Shown: piece after piece, positions 50,755 to 59,805 of the stretch
Numbering within the stretch: the first letter of the stretch is position 1
Layout of the letters: every line of letters begins with the position of its first letter
Assembly: GCA_934546985.1 (NCBI GenBank)
Contig: CAKTEE010000001.1
Span: forward strand, 124,001-188,000
Direction: 5' to 3'
Origin: an uncultured Eubacteriales bacterium
GTDB taxonomy: Bacteria > Bacillota > Clostridia > Oscillospirales > Acutalibacteraceae
Length of the DNA: 64,000 nt
The notes under the pieces: model-generated
What the model saw: the letters and a program-made list of their open reading frames with translations, nothing else
Databases searched by the model: none
What the model was told of the DNA's origin: nothing
Translations under genes and position numbers: made by a program

Positions 50755-51327
50755 TTGGGAAAATTGAAAGCAAAAAAGAATTATGTTGCAAATAGAAATA
50801 TTCATATAGAAGGAATTATTAACAATCAGCGTGTGCGGCCTGCCAGTGAACTGCGTTATGGCTGCACAAAAACACCGTTGCATGGAAGCGGCTGGGTAAG
50901 CGTCTATAACGTACTGTATTTGTTATCAAAAAACGTCAGCCCTGCGAAAGTTATTCGGTCTATTGAAGAAATCGGCGGGACAATTTTAGGCGGACTGGGA
51001 GGGACAAAGTATCAGGATTTAATTCCGGTATTGAGCGAGTATGGCTATATGTCCCGTTTGTATGCGCCCAAAGATAATTTTAACAGTCTGATACAAGTGG
51101 GGGCAACAGGTATCCTTGTATACCGCACGTTTCGTAATTTAGGCCAGTCAAATTTTGTTGCATTCCGCAGGGTTAGTGAAACACAGTATGATTTTTATAA
51201 CCCGACAACGAATGAAACTTCACTGGAAGTCTTTTTAAACAAACGGCATGCTTTGCCATCGCCAAAGGTGATTTTAGTGAAAAACCGAATGATGAAAACA
51301 GAAACAATAAGCAGTAAGCGGATTTAG
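50755..51327 (+). CDS. C39-like/papain-like fold protein without the usual Cys
   Basis: A 190-residue protein. LHGSGWVSVYNVLYLLSK and IGGTILGGLGGTKYQDLIPVL with EYGY resemble the first half of C39-like peptidase domains found in Clostridia, where the motif is normally NxCGxxAVYN; here Ser takes the place of Cys (GSG). So a non-peptidase or altered enzyme is likely. TTG 50755 has GGGAGG 8 nt upstream; ATG 50722, which overlaps the dehydrogenase stop, is an alternative. Role unknown. Confidence 0.6.
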   Translation: MGKLKAKKNYVANRNIHIEGIINNQRVRPASELRYGCTKTPLHGSGWVSVYNVLYLLSKNVSPAKVIRSIEEIGGTILGGLGGTKYQDLIPVLSEYGYMSRLYAPKDNFNSLIQVGATGILVYRTFRNLGQSNFVAFRRVSETQYDFYNPTTNETSLEVFLNKRHALPSPKVILVKNRMMKTETISSKRI

Positions 51328-51434
51328 TAAATCAATTTTTTGCTGCGAATATCCGTTAGGGGGGATATATCCCTTGATTTTAGCTGTAAAATCAGGCATA
51401 ATGGTTAGAATGCAAAGCTCAGTCAGAAACAGGG

Positions 51435-51851
51435 GTGATTGTTCTGGAAAAACAGAGCGGCAGGCAAGTGCGTCAGACAGTGCAGAGAAAATTGATTTTA
51501 GAAATCCTCAGCGGCAGAGATAAACCGGTGACTGCTGAGGAAATTTTTGAGTTAGCCAGTTTGCAGAAACCCGGTATTGCTTTGACCACGGTATACCGCA
51601 ATCTTGAAACGTTATTTGCCTTAGGTATCCTTTCCAAAAATATTTATAACGATGGTGTGGCGCGGTTTGAAATTGCGGCAGAGCATAGGCATTATCTGAT
51701 TTGTATGAAATGTAAAAAAACAGTGCCTTTGCCCTTTTGTCCTTTTGACCGTTTGGAGCGGGAAATCAGCAGGGCAACAGGTTTTACCATCGCCGCGCAT
51801 AAGCTGGAGATTTTCGGTTACTGCCCGGATTGCAAAAATGCAGAGATATAG
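51435..51851 (+). CDS. Fur family metal/peroxide-responsive regulator
   Basis: A 138-residue regulator with winged helix (KPVTAEEIFELASLQ, ALTTVYRNLETLFALGIL) and dimerisation/metal domain containing HRHYLICMKCKKTVPLPFCPF and a last CPDC motif, so two CxxC zinc motifs are present. Whether it senses Fe, Zn or peroxide cannot be decided. The start is uncertain: AGGGGTGAT overlaps GTG 51435, and CTG 51444 would be well spaced. It lies 88 nt upstream of queT, separated by the riboswitch. Confidence 0.88.
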   Translation: MIVLEKQSGRQVRQTVQRKLILEILSGRDKPVTAEEIFELASLQKPGIALTTVYRNLETLFALGILSKNIYNDGVARFEIAAEHRHYLICMKCKKTVPLPFCPFDRLEREISRATGFTIAAHKLEIFGYCPDCKNAEI

Positions 51852-51888
51852 TACAACTGCATGGCATTTGCCGTGCTTGTAAATAAAA

Positions 51889-51931
51889 TGGTCAGTTCGC
51901 AAAATCCTGACCTAAAACAAAACTACGGAGG
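51889..51931 (+). ncRNA. PreQ1-I riboswitch upstream of queT
   Basis: Stem P1 GGTCAG/CTGACC (51890-51895 and 51907-51912) encloses the loop TTCGCAAAATC and is followed by the A-rich tail TAAAACAAAACTACGGAGG. Stem size, UUCGC loop start and A-rich tail ending in the ribosome binding site are those of the very small preQ1 class I aptamer. The tail GGA can pair with loop UCC, so ligand binding should block the AGG ribosome binding site and reduce QueT translation. Confidence 0.8.
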
Positions 51932-51939
51932 TTTTTTTC

Positions 51940-52467
51940 ATGAAAAAAAAGAATGCACATTACCTTGTTCAGGCGGCAATGATTGCCGCGCTTTATGCCG
52001 CATTGACTTATGCGGCGGCCAGTATTGGGCTTGCCTACGGCAATATCCAGTTCCGTTTTTCGGAGGCAATGACAATCCTGTCAGTTTTTACGCCGGCGGC
52101 AATTCCAGGGCTGACGATTGGCTGTTTTCTGGGCAATTTAGGCAGTCCTTTTGGTTTAGTTGATATTTTATGCGGCACTGTGGCAACGTTTCTGGCTGCT
52201 GTTATGACAAGATGGTTACGAAATATTCGCCTTTTTCAAGTTCCGTGGCTGGCGCCTTTGCCGCCAGTGCTGACAAATGCCTTGATTGTCGGAATGGAAA
52301 TTGCAGTGTTTTTACCCGAAGGTTTTACATGGGCTGGTTTTGCTGCGTCTGCTTTCTCAGTGGGCGTAGGCGAATTGGTAATGTGCTATGCGTTGGGACT
52401 GCCGTTGGTGTTTATGCTGGAAAAGACAGGAACCGCGCGACGGATTTTTAGAACAGAACATTTATAA
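51940..52467 (+). CDS. queT: QueT-type queuosine precursor transporter
   Basis: S component of an ECF importer for queuosine precursors such as preQ1 or preQ0. The 175-residue protein has about five to six membrane segments; the first starts LVQAAMIAALYAALTYA. The conserved loop GNIQFRFSEAMTILSVFTPA is the family signature, followed by GLTIGCFLGNLGSPFGLVDI. GGAGG is part of the preceding preQ1 riboswitch. ECF ATPases and EcfT are not in the window and must be supplied from elsewhere. Confidence 0.92.
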   Translation: MKKKNAHYLVQAAMIAALYAALTYAAASIGLAYGNIQFRFSEAMTILSVFTPAAIPGLTIGCFLGNLGSPFGLVDILCGTVATFLAAVMTRWLRNIRLFQVPWLAPLPPVLTNALIVGMEIAVFLPEGFTWAGFAASAFSVGVGELVMCYALGLPLVFMLEKTGTARRIFRTEHL

Positions 52468-52482
52468 AAATTATGGATATCG

Positions 52483-52520
52483 GCGCGGGACACTGAAGTG
52501 TTCTGCGTCTATTATTATTG
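52483..52520 (+). terminator. Probable terminator after queT
   Basis: A 12-bp stem GCGCGGGACACT/AGTGTTCTGCGT (52483-52494 and 52497-52508) with several G-U pairs, followed by CTATTATTATTGTTT. Confidence 0.5.
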
Positions 52521-52664
52521 TTTCTAGTAAGATGCCCCAAGATAGATAAACAGTCTTGGCAGAAAAGTGCTTTGCAATGTTACGAACCTAATAAGAAAAA
52601 CATTGATAGTGATTTTATCTAAGAATTTTGAAGGTTTTAGGAGAGAACATGGGATTAGATATGG

Positions 52665-52805
52665 CTGATTAAAGTATGGAAAGTAATCAGGTTACCGGTA
52701 GCCGGGCAAGCGATGTAATGATATTTTTCAGTACCTTAGAGAAGTTCGCAAGTATTGACCTCTCTGAGATTTAAGTAAAATACCGGTGAACCAGTATTTT
52801 TGATT
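52665..52805 (+). ncRNA. Unidentified structured RNA element
   Basis: Three nested or adjacent stems: CTGATTA/TAATCAG (52665-52671 and 52684-52690), an outer pairing of GGTTACCGGTA (52690-52700) with TACCGGTGAACC (52781-52792, one bulge), and an inner 12-bp imperfect hairpin (about 52734-52768). A T-rich run follows the outer stem. It ends before the chitinase promoter TTGACA (52830-52835), so it is a separate transcript end or regulatory RNA. I do not recognise a known riboswitch class. Confidence 0.4.
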
Positions 52806-52829
52806 TGTAGGAAAAAACAGGTAAAATCT

Positions 52830-52858
52830 TTGACAGAATAAGTAAAATATGGTAGTGT
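52830..52858 (+). promoter_or_regulatory. Probable promoter of the first GH18 gene
   Basis: -35 TTGACA (52830-52835), 17-nt spacer, weak -10 TAGTGT (52853-52858), about 30 nt before the start. Confidence 0.5.
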
Positions 52859-52886
52859 TTACAATAGTAAGTAATTATGAAAGGAA

Positions 52887-54224
52887 ATGCAGCTGAAAAT
52901 GAAGAAAAATAAAGCGATTTGGATTTTTTTTATTGTATTGTTTCTGATGATGGCAGTTTCTGCTGGTTTGATTATAACAAACCAGATGGCGCAAAAAAGG
53001 GAGAGTCAGGATTCTGAAATAGTGACCACTTCGATAGGAACTTCCATTGGTATAGAAGAGAATACAGATATTACTGTTGGGCAGGTCGCCGGTGATACAT
53101 GGAATGCGGAAACTGCTTATACAGGCGGTAACGAGGTTGTTTATAATGGCAAACGCTTCCGTGCAAAGTGGTGGACGCAAGGGGAGACGCCAGATGCTAA
53201 CAATGCATCCGGACCGTGGGAATGTATTGGTGATGCGCAGCCGGAAACTACTCAGCCTATCGATACAAATACTACTTTGCCCGAGGTTGGGGAGCCGGTA
53301 GTTGGAAATACAGGGTTTAAAGTGGTAGGCTATTATCCGAGTTGGCAGCCGGATAAAATTGATCGTGTCCAGTTTGATGTGCTCACACATATTAATTATG
53401 CATTTGCCATACCAACAGCGGAGGGCGGTGTACGCCCGCTGGAAAACGGGCAAACGGCAAAAAAATTAATTGAGATAGCGCACCAATATAACGTTAAGGT
53501 TTTGATTGCCGTTGGCGGCTGGTCTTATAATGATATTCCTTTAGAAGCAACATTTATGGATGCAACCAGTTCAGATGAAAAGATTAAAAAGTTTGCAGAT
53601 GCCATTATTGCATTGATGAATGAATATGGCTTTGATGGTGTAGATATGGATTGGGAGCATCCGCGCGTAGATGGGGATTCTTCCGTGCGTTATACAAAAT
53701 TGATGATGATTCTAAGTGCGGAATTGAAAAAGCAAGGCAAACTTTTAACTGCTGCTGTCCTCAGCGGTGTTACTGCGGATGGCAATGTATATTATGATGC
53801 TGCGGCGCATAAGGATGAAGTCATTCAATGTGTGGATTGGTTTAATGTCATGGCATATGACGGCGGGGACGGTGAGAGACATTCTTCTTATGATTTTGCA
53901 GTTAATTGCGGTAATTATTGGAAAAACACTCGAAAAATGCCGGCAGAAAAGGTTGTTTTAGGTGTTCCGTTTTATGCAAGACCGTCATGGGTGGCGTATG
54001 ATGATATTTTAAAAGCAGATTCTTCTGCGGACAGTAAGGATGTTGCAGTATATCAGGGGATGGAAGCGTATTATAATGGAGTGCCTACCATTCAGAAGAA
54101 AACCCAGTGGGCTTTGGAGAATGCAGGCGGTGTCATGATTTGGGAAGTTACGCAGGATACGGCAGAAAGGAACAAAAGTCTTCTCAGTGCTATTGGAAAG
54201 ACGATTGCGAATCATAACCGTTGA
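52887..54224 (+). CDS. GH18 glycosidase with CBM5/12 chitin-binding domain
   Basis: Predicted secreted or membrane-anchored chitinase-like hydrolase of 445 residues. N-terminal membrane anchor about residues 10-32, then a CBM5/12 module (WNAETAYTGGNEVVYNGKRF to PWECIG), a Thr/Pro linker, and a GH18 barrel from about 148 with VVGYYPSWQ, VGGWSYN and the catalytic DGVDMDWE where the Glu is the acid. NVMAYD closes the site. ATG 52887 lies very close to AAGGA; CTG 52893 or ATG 52899 are possible starts. Substrate: chitin or GlcNAc-containing glycans. Confidence 0.9.
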   Translation: MQLKMKKNKAIWIFFIVLFLMMAVSAGLIITNQMAQKRESQDSEIVTTSIGTSIGIEENTDITVGQVAGDTWNAETAYTGGNEVVYNGKRFRAKWWTQGETPDANNASGPWECIGDAQPETTQPIDTNTTLPEVGEPVVGNTGFKVVGYYPSWQPDKIDRVQFDVLTHINYAFAIPTAEGGVRPLENGQTAKKLIEIAHQYNVKVLIAVGGWSYNDIPLEATFMDATSSDEKIKKFADAIIALMNEYGFDGVDMDWEHPRVDGDSSVRYTKLMMILSAELKKQGKLLTAAVLSGVTADGNVYYDAAAHKDEVIQCVDWFNVMAYDGGDGERHSSYDFAVNCGNYWKNTRKMPAEKVVLGVPFYARPSWVAYDDILKADSSADSKDVAVYQGMEAYYNGVPTIQKKTQWALENAGGVMIWEVTQDTAERNKSLLSAIGKTIANHNR

Positions 54225-55295
54225 CGAATAGATAAAAAATATCAATCCAATAAAGGATAATATATTTATACTTATAAAGAAGCCATGGAAGAAGAAAGGA
54301 GAAGCAGAATTAGGTGCAAAAAAGAACATTGGTAAGATTCCGGGAAGCCGTTTCGTGGGGGTCGCGCCTGCTCCGTTTATAGTCGGTTTACTTTACGCAT
54401 AAACTTGTTATACTGACCTTCTGCCAGCCCTCTGGCTGTATGTTTGCAAGTGTATTTAATATGGAATTACTCATAATATGAATAATTCTTTCGGTGGTAT
54501 TAAGTTCAGGATTCTTGAAACGTATTATATACTATAAGGAGTTATAGCCTTTTTCCCACTAATGATAAACTTACGTTTTGCACGCCGTACCGCAAATAAA
54601 GAACATATTACTAACTTAAAAACAGGGAACAATATGAAAAATTGTTCCCTGTTTATTGATTTTTCTTATGGAAACTCCCAGATTTACTGTTAGGGGCAAC
54701 TTTTGTCTTTAACTGGTTCAGTATTTTTGTTGTGATTTTTTTCAATGATATTGTTAAAGCATGAATTAAAACTGTCAGACAATGTATGATATCATTCATC
54801 ATCATTACTTATCAACCATATACCGTTGACTTTTTGCAGGTGTAGTGTAATGTTTTCAAATAATTTGTCGGCCCGCTAATGTTCATCATAGTGCTGTAGC
54901 AGGAGTTGGAGTAAATTATGGTTTAAGGTTTCCTGTTTAAAATCTTTTTTAGGCAAGGATTTTTTTATTTTTTCTGTCAGGAGATTTCGCAGATTTTCTA
55001 TCATGGTTTCATAATCAGCGTGTAAAATATTCATAGTTATTGTAATTTCATTATCATATTGTTCAGCGCAGGTGATGGTTTGCAGCTTGATTTGTTTCTC
55101 ATTAAAAGAGGATACAGAAAATGATTTTTCAGCTAACGGCGCCTATACTGCTACTGGAGTTTTTCATTATTTTAATAAAACAAGCACTTTTCAATTAACC
55201 GTTAATCTTAGAGTTTTCATATTAAAGTGGTTGCTTCTTGTAATATATCCATGTTATAACTAAATTAGAAAACATTAAGAAAGCGGGGATGTTGA
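54225..55295. other. About 1 kb without a clear gene between two GH18 genes
   Basis: No complete gene is supported. A 14-bp hairpin AAACAGGGAACAAT/ATTGTTCCCTGTTT (54620-54633 and 54641-54654) looks like a terminator with no upstream gene nearby. On the minus strand a helical frame ends at 54876 and is open to about 55130. It has no good start (ATG 55034 lacks a ribosome binding site) and a frame break near 55140, so it may be a decayed gene. The rest is AT-rich. Confidence 0.4.
54620..54654. terminator. Isolated terminator-like hairpin
   Basis: Perfect 14-bp inverted repeat with a 7-nt loop, then TTATTGATTTTT. No gene ends in front of it; it is about 400 nt after the first GH18 gene and may end a long 3' region or a small RNA. 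Confidence 0.6.
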
Positions 55296-56684
55296 ATGAG
55301 CATGAAAAAAAGAATCTGCAAAGCGGGCATACTTTGTTTTATGGCGGTTATTTTTATGGCAACAGGACAGACATGGGCGTACTCTGAGAGTGCGGCGGAA
55401 ACGGAAAAAACATTCATGTTAAGTGCATACTGCAATGCCTATGGGTACATTAACTGGAGCCGTCCGAATCAGACTGTGGTTGATATTGATGTTACAAAAA
55501 TGACCCATCTAAATTTTGCAAATGCACGTATTGATGAATCCAGCGGAACTGCATATCTGGAAAATGAGATTCAAATCGCCTTGCGTAAAGTTTTGGAAAT
55601 GCGCAGTCAGAAAAATCCTGATTTAAAAATTCTTTTGACAGTTGCAGGACCAGGTTTTTCAAAAACCTGCGCTACAGAACAGGGAAGGGAAACTTTTGCA
55701 GCCAGTTTGGCACAGTTAATGAATGATAATCATCTTGACGGTATTGATATTGATTGGGAATATCCTACTCTTGCATGGCAGGATACAGCATGCAGTCCGC
55801 AGGACCGACAAAATTTTACTGCATTGGTTCAAAAACTGCGTGAAAAAATAGGCAATGATAAGCTGATTACCGTAGCCGGCGGAGCGGGTACTTGGTACCC
55901 CGCGTGTATTGAGTTTGATAAACTGAACAGGTTGGTAAATTATTGGAATGTAATGGCATATGCATTTCAGCAAGGGCAATATCTTGATGCAAACCTGTAT
56001 CCTTCAAAGTTGGGCGATCCCTCCGGACTTTGCGGGGATTCTGCAATTACCATGTATCTGAATCATGGAATACCTGCGGAAAAATTATTATTGGGTATCC
56101 CTTACTATGCATTATCCAACAGTGGGGATTATCCTGCGGATCGCTGGGCATACAAGTATGGAGAAGTGCAGGAAATGATTGCTTCCGGTGGATATATCCG
56201 TGTATGGGATGAAGAAGGGCAGGTACCCTATCTAACGAAAGAAGGAAAGTTTGAAATTACATATGATGATGAGCAATCTGTTCAAATAAAAGCGCAGTAT
56301 GTAAAAACGAAAGGTCTTGCAGGTGCAGTTGTTTATGAAACCTATTATGACAATGCGCAAAAATCCTTGGGCAATACCTTATGGGAGGAACTGCAAGCCG
56401 GAGAAACGCCATTATCTGTCGAGCTTACTGCAAGCAGTCAAGCTCCGCTGATAGGGGAAAATCTGGAAATTGTATGTAACGCTGCTGGCGGAAGCGGGGA
56501 ATACAGTTATTTATTTGTTATTTTAAAGGATGGCAGGGTAATGTTCCGGCAGAATGATTTTTCGTCTGCGAACAAGGTAAGCTATACGCCGCAGGAAAAG
56601 GGAAAATACCGGATTAAAGGATATTGTGTGGATAAAACCTCGAACCAAAAAGCGGAAATAGAGAAAATACTGGAAGTCATTTGA
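55296..56684 (+). CDS. Secreted GH18 family glycosidase with C-terminal Ig-like domain
   Basis: A 462-residue protein with a signal peptide (to about residue 29, ending QTWAYS). The GH18 barrel has KILLTVAGPG, the catalytic DGIDIDWE and NVMAYAF. From about residue 375 a beta-sandwich-like domain follows (SVELTASSQAPLIGENLEI, SYTPQEKGKYRIKGYC) resembling triple-Tyr/Ig-like modules that often bind polysaccharide or cell wall. GGGGAT precedes ATG 55296. Substrate probably chitin-type or N-glycan-type GlcNAc linkages, inferred. Confidence 0.9.
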   Translation: MSMKKRICKAGILCFMAVIFMATGQTWAYSESAAETEKTFMLSAYCNAYGYINWSRPNQTVVDIDVTKMTHLNFANARIDESSGTAYLENEIQIALRKVLEMRSQKNPDLKILLTVAGPGFSKTCATEQGRETFAASLAQLMNDNHLDGIDIDWEYPTLAWQDTACSPQDRQNFTALVQKLREKIGNDKLITVAGGAGTWYPACIEFDKLNRLVNYWNVMAYAFQQGQYLDANLYPSKLGDPSGLCGDSAITMYLNHGIPAEKLLLGIPYYALSNSGDYPADRWAYKYGEVQEMIASGGYIRVWDEEGQVPYLTKEGKFEITYDDEQSVQIKAQYVKTKGLAGAVVYETYYDNAQKSLGNTLWEELQAGETPLSVELTASSQAPLIGENLEIVCNAAGGSGEYSYLFVILKDGRVMFRQNDFSSANKVSYTPQEKGKYRIKGYCVDKTSNQKAEIEKILEVI

Positions 56685-56811
56685 TTTTTTATGGGATAAC
56701 AATTTACAAATACTCGAAAAAAAGGTATATTTTATAGTAAGGCTTTTTATGTTATAAAGCTTGATGTAGCAAGTATTTATAAAATGACCTTGGATAACAT
56801 GGGAGGTTTTT

Positions 56812-57780
56812 ATGGAGCTTTTTCATTCAATGACAAATGGTAAGATAGAAGGCTTTTGCCTGATTAAAACTGTAGAGAAGAAAACCTCAGTACGCGGTAC
56901 AGAGTATTTAGACCTGATTTTGGCGGACAGCGGCGGAGAAGTTTCTGCAAAGCTTTGGGATTATCAGCCTGCGGCACACAGTACGTTGAAACCTGATATG
57001 CTGGTAAAAGTGCGCGGGATATTGGAAAAGTGGAAGGATAAAGACCAACTAAAAGTGGAATTAATTCGTCAGGCGGCAGTCAGCGATACCGTTAAAATGG
57101 AAGATTTTGTCCCGCATGCCCCTTATGAAGGGGAATGGATGTATGGTCAGATTTTGTCTGAAATCAGCGGTTGGGAAAATCAGCCGCTGAAAATATTAGT
57201 GACGGATATTTTAGAAAGCCATAAAGAAAAGCTTTGTTATTTTCCTGCGGCGCTCAAATTGCACCATGCTTACAGGGCGGGTTTGCTTTATCATACGTTA
57301 TCGGTTTTGCGTCTGGCGCAGCAAATGTGCAACGTTTATACGTTTGTGGATAGGGAGCTGTTATATGCTGGAATTATTTTGCATGATATCGCCAAGGTTC
57401 AGGAACTGGAAGTGGGGGAAACAGGTATTGCAGCAAATTATACCACGGAGGGGACGTTGATTGGTCATCTTGTAAAAGGCGCAATGAACATTGAAACCGC
57501 CGGTGTGCGGCTTGGGACGCCCCGCGAGCTTTTAACACTTTTAGAGCATATGGTTCTTTCACATCATGGTGAGCCTGAATTTGGCGCGGCGGTTCGGCCC
57601 ATGTTTTTAGAAGCGGAGCTGTTATCCCAGTTAGATAATTTGGATGCGACTGTATTTGAAATGATGTCTGCTGTAGATGGTGTAGAACCGGGTAGCTTTT
57701 CACCACGTCAATGGGCGCTGGATCAAAGAAAAATTTATAATTACCGGCAGAAAGAGATACAATCTGCAAAATTGGATTAA
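56812..57780 (+). CDS. yhaM: 3'-5' exoribonuclease YhaM family (OB fold + HD)
   Basis: A 322-residue protein with an N-terminal OB-fold nucleic-acid domain (EYLDLILADSGGEVSAKLWD, residues about 30-75) and a C-terminal HD domain with HHAYRAGLLYHTLSVL, the metal-binding GIILHDIAKVQE and later MVLSHHGEPEFG. Domain order and length match YhaM of Firmicutes, which trims RNA and DNA 3' ends. GGGAGG precedes ATG 56812. 37 nt separate it from prmA. Confidence 0.93.
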   Translation: MELFHSMTNGKIEGFCLIKTVEKKTSVRGTEYLDLILADSGGEVSAKLWDYQPAAHSTLKPDMLVKVRGILEKWKDKDQLKVELIRQAAVSDTVKMEDFVPHAPYEGEWMYGQILSEISGWENQPLKILVTDILESHKEKLCYFPAALKLHHAYRAGLLYHTLSVLRLAQQMCNVYTFVDRELLYAGIILHDIAKVQELEVGETGIAANYTTEGTLIGHLVKGAMNIETAGVRLGTPRELLTLLEHMVLSHHGEPEFGAAVRPMFLEAELLSQLDNLDATVFEMMSAVDGVEPGSFSPRQWALDQRKIYNYRQKEIQSAKLD

Positions 57781-57817
57781 AAAATAAGAATCAATCATTG
57801 AAAAGTGAGGTAAAATC

Positions 57818-58741
57818 ATGGATTGGACAGAAGTGAAAATCAGTGTGCCTGCACAGGAGCTTGATAAGGCCGCAGATATTGCGCAGATGGTAGTTCCGTA
57901 CGGCATTTATATTGAAGATTATTCTGATTTGGAGAATGAAACATGGGAAATTGCCCATATTGATTTAATAGATGAAGAACTTTTAGCAAAAGATAGAACA
58001 GTAGGGATTATCCATGTGTATATCAGTCCGGAGGAATCGCCGGAAGAAGCGCTGGCATTCTTGAAAGAACGTTATTGCAGTGAAAAAATTACTTTTGAAA
58101 TTAACACAGCCAGTATACGTATGGAAGAATGGGCAAACAATTGGAAGAAATATTTTAAACCTTTAAAAACAGGGGAAAAACTTGTGATTTGCCCGACATG
58201 GGAAACATTAGATGAACCTACGCAGAGAAAAATTCTGCGCATTGACCCTGGAATGGCATTTGGAACCGGCGGGCATAACACAACGCGGCTATGTTTGGAA
58301 ACGATGGAAAAATATATTGACAACAGTTCTGAAGTTTTAGATATTGGCTGCGGCAGTGGAATTTTATCCATTGCAGCTTTGCTGTTAGGGGCGAAGCGTA
58401 CTGTTGGTGTTGATATTGATGCGTTGGCGGTGAAAACTGCGAAAGAAAACGGTGCGCTTAACGGTTTTTGTGAACCGACGTACAGTATTTTGCAAGGAAA
58501 TTTAACAGAGAAAGTGCAAGGTGTTTTTTCTGTTGTAGTTGCGAATATTGTCGCAGATGTTATCATAAAATTCTGTGAGGATGTAAGCGCTTTTATAGAT
58601 AAAGACGGCGTGTTTATTACCTCCGGAATTATTGATACAAGGGAGGAGGATGTAAAGCAGGCGTTTGCCCGTTTTGGTTTTGAGATTATAGAACGGCATG
58701 AGGACGGCGGATGGATTTGCTTTGTTTGCAAACGGACATAA
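57818..58741 (+). CDS. prmA: Ribosomal protein L11 methyltransferase
   Basis: SAM-dependent trimethylation of ribosomal protein L11. The 307 residues begin with the substrate-binding MDWTEVKISVPAQ domain and carry FGTGGHNTTRLCLETME, motif I VLDIGCGSGILSIAALLLG and VVANIVADVI. AGTGAGG precedes ATG 57818. Probably co-transcribed with yhaM and the following membrane protein gene. Confidence 0.95.
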   Translation: MDWTEVKISVPAQELDKAADIAQMVVPYGIYIEDYSDLENETWEIAHIDLIDEELLAKDRTVGIIHVYISPEESPEEALAFLKERYCSEKITFEINTASIRMEEWANNWKKYFKPLKTGEKLVICPTWETLDEPTQRKILRIDPGMAFGTGGHNTTRLCLETMEKYIDNSSEVLDIGCGSGILSIAALLLGAKRTVGVDIDALAVKTAKENGALNGFCEPTYSILQGNLTEKVQGVFSVVVANIVADVIIKFCEDVSAFIDKDGVFITSGIIDTREEDVKQAFARFGFEIIERHEDGGWICFVCKRT

Positions 58742-58769
58742 TTTTTGCAATGAATGAGGAAGGGGCTGA

Positions 58770-59726
58770 TTGAGCATGCAAAAGCTCAAAGGATGGCTGT
58801 GGCCGTCAATGATGGCCGCATTTGCTGTAGTTTTACTTTTGGGGTTTGCTCCGTTTTGTTCTTTTACTTTTATTAATGATGTACAGATACTGCGTTTTAC
58901 ATTATCTCCGTGGGAAATGCTTGTCGGAAAGACTGTAGATTTTTCTGCGGAAATATTAGGCAGAAGCCCATTTTGGGGTGCGGCGTTTTTTATTATCCCA
59001 TTGTTTGGATTTATTGGCTGTTTCATTCCAAGATTGGAGGTGCGCGCTGTTGTCACGGCAATTAGCGCGGTTGCCGGCAGTATATATATATTTCTATGCA
59101 ATTCGTTTTTGCCTGACGCTGTGTTTTATAACCGTTCCTTAGAAAAAGTATTTCAGGAGCACATGATGCCGGACAGTGCAGCGTTTGGTATGACTGTTGC
59201 CGGCAATGTGATGTGGGCTGTTTATTTTTTTGCAATTGTCTGTGCAGCGGCAACATTCATGGGTTTCCTGCGGGAACTGAAAAACGCGTATTCCGGTAAT
59301 GACAATGGAGACAGTTATGAGTTTGAAGGCGCCGTCCGGCTGGAGAATGAAGAAGAAACTGTATTTGATGAAGTTGATGAATTGGAACCTCCGTTGTATG
59401 AGGATGAGCCTGAATGTTATCCGGTACAGGAATCTTCTGATTTAGAACTGGAGCTTCCTGATGAGGAAGAAAACATACAGGAAGGGATTGCTGAAACAGA
59501 GGAAAATCCTGAATTTGAAATGACAGCAGAGGAGGAAACCGCAGAAGAAACGGAGGTTCCCGAAGATATACAGCCTGCGCCAGTTACTGTAATTCCGAAA
59601 AATGAAAAGGGTTCCTCTGAAGAAATACAGACAGAGGAAGAAAAACAAACAGAAGAGGTCCCTGAAAGCGAAGAAAGTTTTCCTGAAAAAATGCAGGAAA
59701 AGGAGTCAGCCGAAAAACACGGATAA
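58770..59726 (+). CDS. Membrane protein with four helices and long acidic tail
   Basis: A 318-residue protein of unknown family. Four membrane helices lie in the first 170 residues (WPSMMAAFAVVLLLGFAPF, FFIIPLFGFIGCFIP, VVTAISAVAGSIYIF, MWAVYFFAIVCAAATFMGF). From about residue 180 to the end the chain is highly acidic and rich in Glu/Pro/Thr (about 135 residues), probably disordered in the cytoplasm. TTG 58770 and ATG 58776 are both possible after GGAAGGGG. It is followed by a strong terminator. Confidence 0.75.
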   Translation: MSMQKLKGWLWPSMMAAFAVVLLLGFAPFCSFTFINDVQILRFTLSPWEMLVGKTVDFSAEILGRSPFWGAAFFIIPLFGFIGCFIPRLEVRAVVTAISAVAGSIYIFLCNSFLPDAVFYNRSLEKVFQEHMMPDSAAFGMTVAGNVMWAVYFFAIVCAAATFMGFLRELKNAYSGNDNGDSYEFEGAVRLENEEETVFDEVDELEPPLYEDEPECYPVQESSDLELELPDEEENIQEGIAETEENPEFEMTAEEETAEETEVPEDIQPAPVTVIPKNEKGSSEEIQTEEEKQTEEVPESEESFPEKMQEKESAEKHG

Positions 59727-59752
59727 AACGAAAAGTAAAAATAATAATACAT

Positions 59753-59796
59753 AAAAAACCGGCTGCTGTTTATGTATAAACAGCAGCCGGTTTTTT
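59753..59796. terminator. Bidirectional terminator between convergent genes
   Basis: A nearly 21-bp inverted repeat (59753-59773 and 59776-59796) with A-run at one end and T-run at the other. It serves the membrane protein gene from the left and the DUF4870 gene from the right. Confidence 0.92.
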
Positions 59797-59805
59797 ATGT
59801 AATCA

